8,009 nucleotides of DNA, from positions 506 through 8,514 of the forward strand of contig JAPLVX010000006.1 in NCBI GenBank assembly GCA_026396945.1, given 5' to 3'. This document shows positions 1-5,622 of this stretch, in pieces (positions within the stretch are counted from its first letter, which is position 1; the number at the start of each line of letters is the position of its first letter). The notes beneath the pieces are model-generated. The model worked only from the letters and a program-made list of their open reading frames with translations, was not told the origin of the DNA and searched no databases. Position numbers and translations under genes: made by a program. This DNA comes from Candidatus Falkowiibacteriota bacterium. Its GTDB lineage: Bacteria; Patescibacteriota; Patescibacteriia; Patescibacteriales; UBA12465.

Positions 1-739
1 CTTGGTAGCTATCGATCCCAAGACCGGGCAAATTTTAGCCATGGTGGGTTCTCGTGACTACTTCAACGAAGATATAGATGGCCAGGTCAATGTTGTTCTT
101 AGCCCGCGTCAACCGGGCTCGTCAATGAAGCCAATCGTTTACGCGACTTTATTTGAGAGAGGTTATACCCCAAATACAATTTTATACGATGTGGTGACTA
201 ATTTTTCAACTGATTCTGGAAAACCTTACGAACCACATAATTACGACGGCAAAGAACACGGACCAGTAACAATCATGCAGGCTCTGGCCGGATCATTAAA
301 CATTCCGGCGGTTAAAGCCATCTATTTGGCCGGGGTTAATAAAGTAATTGATACCGCCGAGGGCATGGGTTATACAACCCTGGCCGACCGTAGTCGTTTC
401 GGCTTGTCTTTAGTTCTGGGCGGAGCCGAGGTAAAATTGCTAGAACACGCCAACGCTTTTAGCGCCTTTGCTCGAGACGGAGAAATGAGCCCGACGACTG
501 CGATTCTAAAAGTTGAGGATAAAAATGGAAAAACTCTAGAAGAATATAAGCCCGAGATTAAACAAGTTATTAGTTCCCAGGTAGCGCGTCAGATAAATAG
601 TATCTTGTCGGATAATACCGCCCGCGCTTTTATCTTTGGGGAAAAGAATTACCTAACGCTACCAAATCGTCCAGTCGCGGCCAAAACCGGGACTACCAAT
701 GATTTTAAAGATGCTTGGACAATTGGTTATACGTTCTGA
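1..739 (+). CDS. PBP1A-type peptidoglycan synthase, transpeptidase-domain fragment (5' end outside window, 3' end broken)
   Basis: This is the transpeptidase (penicillin-binding) domain of a class A high-molecular-weight PBP, which cross-links peptidoglycan outside the membrane. The reading frame is open from the window edge; the TTG at 2-4 is an internal Leu codon of the usual LVAIDPKTGQILAMVG block, not a start. Counting from that codon, the catalytic triad motifs are all visible: SSMK at residues 40-43 (acylated Ser40), SLN at 98-100 and KTGTTN at 228-233. The glycosyltransferase domain and signal anchor would lie upstream of the window. The frame stops at TGA 737-739 right after DAWTIGYT, where relatives continue with a PSxxxGVWVGNND-type strand. 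That strand is absent, and the downstream GSVLAAPIW block is found in another frame at 741 onward. So the gene is either a pseudogene or carries an assembly error. Family identity is certain; functional state is not. Confidence 0.9.
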   Translation, partial: LVAIDPKTGQILAMVGSRDYFNEDIDGQVNVVLSPRQPGSSMKPIVYATLFERGYTPNTILYDVVTNFSTDSGKPYEPHNYDGKEHGPVTIMQALAGSLNIPAVKAIYLAGVNKVIDTAEGMGYTTLADRSRFGLSLVLGGAEVKLLEHANAFSAFARDGEMSPTTAILKVEDKNGKTLEEYKPEIKQVISSQVARQINSILSDNTARAFIFGEKNYLTLPNRPVAAKTGTTNDFKDAWTIGYTF

Positions 740-1739
740 CGGCAGTGTCCTAGCAGCTCCAATTTGGCACGACTTCATGCTTAGTTCTCTGGGGAATGGG
801 CCGGTAGAAAGTTTTAAGGCCCCCGAAGATGTAAAGACCGGTAAAGCAATTTTAGATGGGGACATAAAAACCGGACAAGCAATCCTAGTTGATAAGATTT
901 CCGGCTTACTGGCCACCTCGAGCACGCCGCCAGAGTTAATTGAAACCAAAAATGTTTTTGAACATCATTGCATTCTATTTTATGTAGACAAAGACAACCC
1001 TCTCGGCCCGATCCCCAGTAACCCGAGTAATGACCCTCAGTTTAATAGTTGGGAAACGGCCGTAATCAATTGGGCTAAAAGAAATAACGAATATGCCAGT
1101 TCGACTTCGCCGACTGCCTATGATAATTTACACACCCCGGAAAACCAACCGAATATAAAGATAATCTCCCCCAAAGAGGGCGAGATTATCAGTGAGAAAA
1201 CAATCAACATCCTAGTTGAAACGACTTCGGCTCGAGGGGTAAAAAGGGTTGATTATTATCTGAACAACAATCTATTGGGCTCCTCCGATCAAGCGCCCTT
1301 TAATCTTAGCGCTGATATTAGTTTTGTTAATGACGCTTACCAAAACTTGAAAGCTCGGGCCTGCGATGACGTAGAGAATTGCACGACCGCGGAACTTAAT
1401 TTTAATTTTTTATTGAAAAATAACCGCCATCCGGAAAAAACTAGTTTGCTAATAAACGCTCCTCGAAGCGGTTTGGCTCTTAACAAAATTGATTTTCCCT
1501 TAAATATAGATTTTAATACCAGCGGTCTAGAACAAATCGCCAAAATCAACTTCCTGGTCAAGAAAAGCGACGTTAGTCTGCCGCAAATTATTAGTTCTCT
1601 CCGGAACATAAATGATAAAAACAATATTATTGCCTGGGACTTAGCGCCCGAACCAGGCGACTATGTTCTTTATGGCGAATTATATGATTGGAGCGGAGAA
1701 ATAAAGAAAAGTAATGAAGTTAATTTAACGGTAAAATAA
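699..1739 (+). CDS. C-terminal part of the same PBP1A-type protein: end of transpeptidase domain plus two Ig-like domains
   Basis: The frame is open from ATG 699, but residues before about Ser13 (735-737) are merely the wrong frame of the upstream fragment. From residue 13 the sequence SDGSVLAAPIWHDFM is the normal end of a PBP1A transpeptidase domain, so this is the continuation of the preceding gene and probably not an independently started gene. The rest is a secreted tail: a linker with two near-identical 11-residue units (DVKTGKAIL, DIKTGQAIL), then a first Ig-like beta domain at about residues 151-238 (PNIKIISPKEGEIIS opening; Cys222 and Cys228 could pair) and a second at about 247-346. 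Such Ig-like tails are known on PBP1A proteins of Patescibacteria and Firmicutes; their ligand is unknown. The gene ends at TAA 1737-1739, 48 bp before a terminator. Domain assignment of the tail is by pattern only. Confidence 0.75.
   Translation: MILKMLGQLVIRSDGSVLAAPIWHDFMLSSLGNGPVESFKAPEDVKTGKAILDGDIKTGQAILVDKISGLLATSSTPPELIETKNVFEHHCILFYVDKDNPLGPIPSNPSNDPQFNSWETAVINWAKRNNEYASSTSPTAYDNLHTPENQPNIKIISPKEGEIISEKTINILVETTSARGVKRVDYYLNNNLLGSSDQAPFNLSADISFVNDAYQNLKARACDDVENCTTAELNFNFLLKNNRHPEKTSLLINAPRSGLALNKIDFPLNIDFNTSGLEQIAKINFLVKKSDVSLPQIISSLRNINDKNNIIAWDLAPEPGDYVLYGELYDWSGEIKKSNEVNLTVK
828..893 (+). repeat. Two tandem imperfect 33-bp units inside the PBP tail
   Basis: Bases 828-860 and 861-893 encode DVKTGKAILDG and DIKTGQAILVD, two adjacent 11-residue units with seven of the first nine residues identical. 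This suggests an in-frame tandem duplication in the linker after the transpeptidase domain. Confidence 0.6.
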
Positions 1740-1787
1740 GAACAGCCATTCCAATAATAATCAACCAAAACTATTGATACAAAAAGT

Positions 1788-1810
1788 AGGGCCGCCTGGC
1801 CCTGTTTTTT
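1788..1810. terminator. Bidirectional intrinsic terminator between convergent PBP and dnaN
   Basis: A perfect 6-bp GC-rich stem (AGGGCC 1788-1793, GGCCCT 1798-1803) with a GCCT tetraloop is followed by G and six T (1805-1810). On the other strand the same hairpin is followed by AC and a run of five T (from AAAAA at 1781-1785). It sits between the ends of two converging genes, 48 bp past the PBP stop and 24 bp past the dnaN stop, so it can end both transcripts. Confidence 0.85.
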
Positions 1811-1833
1811 AAAATTTTGAAATTTACCAGCTT

Positions 1834-2964
1834 TTATTGCCTAATCGGCATCACAATATATAAATAATCATTTTCTTTTTCCGGTCTTAAAATGCAAGGA
1901 GTGTTACTATTGATAATTTCCATTTTCACCTTATCACTATTAATATTGTTCAAACCATCAACTAAATATTTATAATTAATGATTATTTCGTTATTATCGC
2001 CCTTAATGTCAGCGGCTAGTTCGATCCGACTTTCACCGCTTAAACCAGAAGAGGCCGAGATAATTATTCTTGAATCAATGAACTCTAGCGCCACGTCATT
2101 AATTCCAACTTTAGAAAAAATGGCCGAGGCTTTTACCGCCCTTAATAATTCATTTCGATCTATCAAAACCTTGGTTTTACTATTATCGGGAATAATTTGT
2201 TTATAATCAGGATAATTACCGCTAATAAGCCGGGAAATCAGGTCAATCGAGTCAACTGAGAATAAAATTTGGTTATCGGACAAATAAAACCTTACGTCTT
2301 GCTTGTCTTGCTCGCCAACCAAAGATTCTCCAAGACCACCTAGAATTCTAATTAATTCTTGGATAGTCCGAGCGGGCACGATAACTCTTTGCTCTTCAGA
2401 AGAGTTACTTGAATTTCTTATGTTTACTTCTTTCTCGGCTAAGCGATAACTGTCGGTCGCAACTAAAAATAATTTATTCTTATTAAAGCAAAATAAGACC
2501 CCTGACAGCTCTAAACGGTTTTCGTTAGTAGAGACCGCGAAAGCAACTGCGCTTAAGGCTTTTTTAAATTCATTAATTTCGCAACTAAAAAAATTCTTTT
2601 TGTCAATCGTTGGTATTAGGGGGAACTCCTTGGCCGCTTCGCCCTTAATTTTGGTCTTATAGTTTTCACATTCAACCCTGAGCTCGCCATCTTTTTCTTC
2701 TATTTTTATCTTATCGTTTGGCAACAAGCTAACGTAGTCATTAATTATCTTGGCATCTACCGTGAAGGCGCCCTCCTTCTCTACTCGACCCCTAATTTGG
2801 TGAATGATGCCGATTTCTAAGTTAGTGCTAGTTAGTTCAATGTTGTTTTGAGAGGTTTTAATTAAAACATTATTTAAGATTGGTAAATTAATATTTCGAC
2901 TAGTTACGTGGGAGACGATTGCTAAGCCCTTTTTTAGATTCTCTTGTAAACTAACAAATTTCAT
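1834..2964 (-). CDS. dnaN: DNA polymerase III sliding clamp (beta subunit)
   Basis: DnaN forms the ring-shaped dimer that tethers the replicative polymerase to DNA and serves as a docking platform for other replication and repair proteins. The 376-residue product has the usual length for three repeated clamp domains. The N terminus MKFVSLQENLKKGLAIVSHV and the C terminus YLYIVMPIRQ, which forms part of the partner-binding cleft region, are typical of the family, as are the block FPLIPTID (end of domain 1) and GNYPDYKQIIP (domain 2). ATG at 2962-2964 is chosen because it gives the canonical N terminus; no Shine-Dalgarno is visible upstream. The gene lies downstream of dnaA on the same strand with a 245-bp gap. 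There is no recF or gyrB after it, unlike many bacteria: a convergent PBP gene follows instead. Confidence 0.97.
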   Translation of the reverse strand: MKFVSLQENLKKGLAIVSHVTSRNINLPILNNVLIKTSQNNIELTSTNLEIGIIHQIRGRVEKEGAFTVDAKIINDYVSLLPNDKIKIEEKDGELRVECENYKTKIKGEAAKEFPLIPTIDKKNFFSCEINEFKKALSAVAFAVSTNENRLELSGVLFCFNKNKLFLVATDSYRLAEKEVNIRNSSNSSEEQRVIVPARTIQELIRILGGLGESLVGEQDKQDVRFYLSDNQILFSVDSIDLISRLISGNYPDYKQIIPDNSKTKVLIDRNELLRAVKASAIFSKVGINDVALEFIDSRIIISASSGLSGESRIELAADIKGDNNEIIINYKYLVDGLNNINSDKVKMEIINSNTPCILRPEKENDYLYIVMPIRQ

Positions 2965-3049
2965 ATAATTTTTAATTATTATATACTTATATTCTATTTA
3001 TTATATATTATATAATAACAATAATAAGGCGGGGGATAATTTTGGACAA
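2965..3049. other. Candidate DNA-unwinding part of oriC (AT tract, trinucleotides, GC cluster, two degenerate DnaA boxes)
   Basis: Bases 2965-3027 are almost pure A/T, with only about three G/C. At 3013-3027 the plus strand reads TAA TAA CAA TAA TAA in register, followed by GGC (3028-3030), then GGGGGATAA (3031-3039) and TTTGGACAA (3041-3049). On the dnaA-sense strand the last two are TTATCCCCC and TTGTCCAAA, each 7 of 9 to the DnaA box TTATCCACA, starting 10 bp apart in the same direction. The order box-box-GC-trinucleotides-AT tract, between dnaA and dnaN and in this orientation, is that of the basal unwinding system of Bacillus subtilis oriC, where DnaA-trios read 3'-(G/A)AT-5'. The motifs are seen directly; the function is inferred, and both boxes are weak. 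Confidence 0.45.
3021..3049 (-). promoter_or_regulatory. Candidate dnaN promoter overlapping the putative DnaA boxes
   Basis: On the minus strand a -35-like TTGTCC (plus 3044-3049, 4 of 6 to TTGACA) and a -10-like TATTAT (plus 3021-3026, 5 of 6) are separated by exactly 17 bp (3027-3043). Transcription would start about 50 bp upstream of the dnaN ATG. The elements overlap the box-like 9-mers at 3031-3049, which would allow repression by DnaA. The surrounding sequence is so AT-rich that other TATAAT matches occur, so the assignment is tentative. Confidence 0.35.
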
Positions 3050-3071
3050 ATGATTTTCTATCTTATTATCA

Positions 3072-3098
3072 TTGGCTGTTTTGGCTGTTTTGGCTGTT
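3072..3098. repeat. Three perfect tandem copies of TTGGCTGTT
   Basis: TTGGCTGTT occurs at 3072-3080, 3081-3089 and 3090-3098 with no spacer (AACAGCCAA on the dnaA-sense strand). It lies about 22 bp from the box-like motifs of the putative unwinding region, so it may be an iteron-like protein-binding array, or just slippage. It does not resemble the DnaA box. Confidence 0.8.
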
Positions 3099-3169
3099 AG
3101 TAAGCGCTGAATTAGGAGTTAATTATTTGTTTCCTTTTTGTTGATTACTTTTTTGGGGCCGGCTTTATT

Positions 3170-3209
3170 AACAGGTTACTAATTATAATCAACCGGATGT
3201 TAACCTGTT
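3170..3209. repeat. Inverted repeat directly after dnaA
   Basis: Perfect 9-bp arms AACAGGTTA (3170-3178) and TAACCTGTT (3201-3209) flank a 22-base AT-rich centre, abutting the dnaA stop codon. No T-run follows on the minus strand, so it is a poor intrinsic terminator; a protein-binding site or RNA-stabilising hairpin is as likely. A TTATTAACA 9-mer (3165-3173, one mismatch to TTATNCACA) overlaps its outer arm. Confidence 0.6.
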
Positions 3210-4583
3210 TTAAACAGAAGAAAAGGATCTGTTTCCCAATAATTGTTTAACCGAGTCAACTTCTTGTTTTATTTTCTCGTTACCCTTTTCCTTTATTTCC
3301 TGAGCAATTTTATTATAGGCATGCATGGCCGTGGTGTGGTCGCGGCCGCCAAGCTCGTTACCAATGCTGGGGTAAGAAGTATTGAGCTCTTCCCTTATTA
3401 TATAAATAGCTATTTGTCTAGGCCAAACCAACTCCTTCTTTCGACTACTACCAGCCAAGTCCTTAAAAGGAATATTATAAAATTTACCCACGGCATCAAT
3501 TATTTCTTTTGGGGTTAAAGATCGACTTTGTATATTGGAAACAACTCTATTTAAGGCACCCTCTAGCACGCAGATATTATTTTGAATATTTTCCGCAATA
3601 TATACTAAAATATCTTTCTCTAGGGGGAAGTTTTTCTCTTTAATCTTCTTTTCTAGAATTGCCAACTTTGTTTCTATGTCCGGCTTGCCAATATCAGCCA
3701 CCATCCCGGATTCAAAGCGCGAAATCAACCTCTTTTCTATGGCCGGGATTGATTTTGGTGGCCGGTCAGAGCTTAAAACAATTTGCTTGTCTCCCTGTTG
3801 CAGTTCGTTAAAAGTATGAAAGAATTCTTCCTGAGTACCGTCTTTACCGCCCATAAATTGGACGTCATCAATTAGTAGTAGATCAACGTTTCGGTACATG
3901 TTTTTGAAATCTTTGCCCTTGCCGGTTTGGACGGCTTGGACGTAATTGTTGGTAAACTTTTCACTGGTTGTATAAAGAATTTTGTCAGTAAATTTAGTGG
4001 CTTCGTTGCCAATCGCTTGGAGTAAGTGAGTTTTTCCCAAACCAACCCCGCCATAGATAAACAAAGGATTATAAGCCTTGCCTAAATTATTAACCACTGC
4101 CTTGCAAGCGGCGTGAGCGAGTTCGTTGTTTTTGCCAACGATAAAGTTTTCAAAGGTATATTTTGGGTTTAACCCGAAACGATTATAGCTTGCTTGCCCG
4201 GCTTGATTCGGTTTGTTATTATTTTCATTTTGTTCGCCAGCTAAATATTTCGTTTGTTGGTTAGAGTCAGTTTTTGCGGGGAGGTCGTAGTTCTTTTGTT
4301 CTTGGCCGTAAACAGTGTTTGTGCCCGAGCTTTTTCTCAGTTCTATTTTATAAATAATATCATTAATTTTTTGCTGGCTGACACTTTCTAGAGTTTTTAA
4401 AATATTTTTGTGGTATTTTTCTTCTAACCATTTTTTTACAAAACCATTTGGCACACAAATAATCACCTTATTGTTTTCAAAGGAAGAAATAAAAGTATCT
4501 TTAAACCAGGTAATGAAATTAACTCGCGACAAGCTTACTTCCATTTCGCCTAAAACGGATTGCCAGATTTGTTCGTTTGTCAT
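3210..4583 (-). CDS. dnaA: Chromosomal replication initiator protein DnaA
   Basis: DnaA is the AAA+ ATPase that binds DnaA boxes at oriC, forms an ATP-dependent filament, opens the DNA and loads the helicase. The 457 residues show all four domains: domain I (about 1-83, MTNEQIWQSVLGEMEVSLSR start), an Asn/Gln-rich linker domain II (about 84-138), AAA+ domain III (about 141-360) with Walker A GGVGLGKTH (178-186), Walker B LLLIDD (235-240) and arginine-finger region RLISRF (285-290), and DNA-binding domain IV with the signature GGRDHTTAMHAY (412-423). Odd point: the sensor-2 block, NVRELEGAL in E. coli, reads NICVLEGAL here, so the conserved Arg is Cys338 (codon TGC) and the following Glu is Val. 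The ATG at 4581-4583 gives a normal N terminus. The promoter and DnaA-box-like array upstream suggest autoregulation. Confidence 0.97.
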   Translation of the reverse strand: MTNEQIWQSVLGEMEVSLSRVNFITWFKDTFISSFENNKVIICVPNGFVKKWLEEKYHKNILKTLESVSQQKINDIIYKIELRKSSGTNTVYGQEQKNYDLPAKTDSNQQTKYLAGEQNENNNKPNQAGQASYNRFGLNPKYTFENFIVGKNNELAHAACKAVVNNLGKAYNPLFIYGGVGLGKTHLLQAIGNEATKFTDKILYTTSEKFTNNYVQAVQTGKGKDFKNMYRNVDLLLIDDVQFMGGKDGTQEEFFHTFNELQQGDKQIVLSSDRPPKSIPAIEKRLISRFESGMVADIGKPDIETKLAILEKKIKEKNFPLEKDILVYIAENIQNNICVLEGALNRVVSNIQSRSLTPKEIIDAVGKFYNIPFKDLAGSSRKKELVWPRQIAIYIIREELNTSYPSIGNELGGRDHTTAMHAYNKIAQEIKEKGNEKIKQEVDSVKQLLGNRSFSSV

Positions 4584-4632
4584 ATTTTTAACTATTTTTT
4601 ATTCTTTTAAGGCCGGATTAATTTGTAGCTAT

Positions 4633-4661
4633 ATTATATTAAATAACCACCATTATCACAA
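4633..4661 (-). promoter_or_regulatory. dnaA promoter
   Basis: On the minus strand TTGTGA (plus 4656-4661, 4 of 6 to TTGACA) and a perfect TATAAT (plus 4633-4638) are separated by exactly 17 bp. Transcription would start near 4626, giving a leader of about 43 bases. The -35 lies 12 bp from the tandem DnaA-box-like motifs, which fits DnaA control of its own gene. Confidence 0.65.
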
Positions 4662-4672
4662 GCCCTTCAATT

Positions 4673-4703
4673 TGTTCATAAGTTGTTAATAATAAGTGTA
4701 TAA
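4673..4703 (-). other. Three tandem DnaA-box-like sites with 11-bp spacing (candidate oriC / dnaA operator)
   Basis: On the minus strand, reading toward dnaA, three 9-mers follow each other at exact 11-bp steps in the same orientation: TTATACACT (plus 4695-4703), TTATTAACA (4684-4692) and TTATGAACA (4673-4681). Each has one mismatch to TTATNCACA. The DNA-binding motif GGRDHTT of the local DnaA is standard, so a near-standard box is expected. The position, upstream of dnaA and divergent from rpmH, is a classical oriC site. No perfect TTATCCACA box is present, so the call rests on phase, clustering and location. Confidence 0.5.
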
Positions 4704-4729
4704 TTTTTTGACTACTTTTTGTTATTTTA

Positions 4730-4758
4730 TTGACCTTCGGGGATTTAAGTGTTAAGGT
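4730..4758 (+). promoter_or_regulatory. Candidate promoter of the rpmH-rnpA-yidD-yidC operon
   Basis: TTGACC (4730-4735, 5 of 6) and TAAGGT (4753-4758, 3 of 6, but with the key T, A and final T) are 17 bp apart. Transcription would start near 4765, giving a leader of about 65 bases before rpmH. Another TTGACT (4708-4713) has no matching -10. Confidence 0.4.
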
Positions 4759-4829
4759 AAATAATGAAAAACATGAAATTAAACTAAAGCCATTGTAAAA
4801 ATGTATTTTTTGGTGGTTTTTTAATAATT

Positions 4830-4967
4830 ATGCCAAAAAGGACTTATCAGCCCAATAAAAAGAGGGCCTCAAAAAAACACGGTTTTATGAAGAGAATGCA
4901 AACCAAAGATGGTCGCGATGTTCTAAAAAGAAGACGCGATCGCGGGCGGGCTGTTTTATCTAAATAA
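4830..4967 (+). CDS. rpmH: 50S ribosomal protein L34
   Basis: L34 is a very small, highly basic protein of the large ribosomal subunit that sits among rRNA helices. The 45-residue product starts [19 protein letters not shown] and continues [20 protein letters not shown], which is the standard L34 pattern; 44-46 residues is the normal length. The start is fixed by the family's MPKRTYQP opening. A weak GGTGG (4812-4816) lies 13 bases before the ATG, farther than a normal Shine-Dalgarno. It is the first gene of the rightward operon, 5 bp ahead of rnpA and divergent from dnaA, the conserved arrangement at many bacterial origins. Confidence 0.97.
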   Translation: MPKRTYQPNKKRASKKHGFMKRMQTKDGRDVLKRRRDRGRAVLSK

Positions 4968-4972
4968 CTAAC

Positions 4973-5314
4973 ATGCTAACGGCCAAAAACAGACTTAAAA
5001 AAACCAAAGAGTTCGATCGAGTTTTTAAAGGTGGCCGTTCTTACTATTCCGAAGTTTTAGGATTAAAAGTTAAAGATAATTCTTTAACTTTTAATCGTTT
5101 CGGGTTTATTATCGGCTTAAAGCTTAGTAAAAAAGCGGTAGTTAGAAATAAATTAAAGAGACAGGTCAGGGAAATAGTTAAAGGACAATTAAATTTACTA
5201 AAACCGGGGTTTGACTGCGTTTTTGTATTTTTTCCTTTAATATTAGATAAAGAATTCGAAGAAATAAAAGATGCAGTCATTAAATCCCTCAAAAGGGTCA
5301 ATCTTTACTTTTGA
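4973..5314 (+). CDS. rnpA: Ribonuclease P protein component
   Basis: RnpA is the protein cofactor of RNase P; it binds the 5' leader of precursor tRNAs and assists the catalytic RNA. The 113-residue product is the usual size. It opens with the typical [20 protein letters not shown] segment, and the RNR signature that contacts the RNA is at about residues 58-67 ([10 protein letters not shown]). The start codon lies 5 bases after the rpmH stop with no Shine-Dalgarno, suggesting translational coupling. The stop codon TGA (5312-5314) overlaps the TTG assigned as yidD start, and its use as a stop argues against a TGA-recoded genetic code. The catalytic RNA gene is not in this window. Confidence 0.96.
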   Translation: MLTAKNRLKKTKEFDRVFKGGRSYYSEVLGLKVKDNSLTFNRFGFIIGLKLSKKAVVRNKLKRQVREIVKGQLNLLKPGFDCVFVFFPLILDKEFEEIKDAVIKSLKRVNLYF

Positions 5315-5583
5315 CAAAATTATTTATGTGGAAGTTTTTACAATATGGGCCGCGTTTGTTTGTGGTCAAGCTGATTAGTGTCTATCAAAAGACCCTGTCT
5401 TTCGATCACGGCCCGGCCAGACACCTTTATCCTAATGGTTTTTGCCGATTCCAGCCGAGTTGTTCTGAGTATGGCAAGGAGGCTATTTTGAAATATGGGG
5501 TAGTTTGGGGTGGCCTAAAAGCGGTATGGCGAATTTTACGTTGTAACCCTTGGAGTAAAGGCGGTTATGACCCTCTTCAATGA
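5311..5583 (+). CDS. yidD: Membrane protein insertion efficiency factor YidD
   Basis: YidD is a small membrane-associated protein that helps Sec/YidC-dependent insertion of inner-membrane proteins. The 90-residue product carries the family core [19 protein letters not shown] (residues 45-63) followed by [28 protein letters not shown] ending, with Cys45, Cys51 and Cys78. Between the N-terminal amphipathic helix ([13 protein letters not shown]) and the first Cys there is a longer loop, [13 protein letters not shown], than the SPLLGPRCRF of E. coli-type YidD. TTG 5311-5313 overlaps the rnpA TGA, allowing coupled translation; ATG 5326-5328, five codons later, is an equally reasonable start, and neither has a clear Shine-Dalgarno. 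It is followed by yidC after 39 bases. Confidence 0.92.
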   Translation: MTKLFMWKFLQYGPRLFVVKLISVYQKTLSFDHGPARHLYPNGFCRFQPSCSEYGKEAILKYGVVWGGLKAVWRILRCNPWSKGGYDPLQ

Positions 5584-5597
5584 ATTACGACCCTCTT
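5565..5597 (+). repeat. Direct repeat duplicating the yidD 3' end
   Basis: TTATGACCCTCTT (5565-5577) recurs as TTACGACCCTCTT (5585-5597), 12 of 13 identical, 20 bp apart. The first copy encodes YDPL at the yidD C terminus; the second, read in another frame, gives YDPLR and a TAA stop, as if the gene's end had been partly duplicated. Confidence 0.55.
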
Positions 5598-5622
5598 AGA
5601 TAAGTAATGTTTAAATAAAAAT

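Noticed and set aside
725..740. Programmed ribosomal frameshift joining the two PBP frames
   Set aside because: About 20 conserved residues are missing at the junction, which a frameshift cannot restore, and no slippery heptamer with a downstream structure is evident.
659..949. Open frame on the minus strand opposite the PBP gene
   Set aside because: It overlaps clearly conserved PBP sequence on the plus strand and its translation shows no recognisable domain.
1979..2206. Open frame on the plus strand within dnaN
   Set aside because: It lies wholly inside the conserved clamp gene on the other strand.
3170..3209. Intrinsic terminator for dnaA
   Set aside because: The loop is 22 bases long and no T-run follows on the minus strand; kept only as an inverted repeat.
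3243..3518. Open frame on the plus strand within dnaA
   Set aside because: It is antisense to conserved DnaA domain IV and has no protein-family features.
4654..4661. TTATCACA as a DnaA box
   Set aside because: It is one base short of TTATNCACA; the phase and sequence do not match the three-site array.
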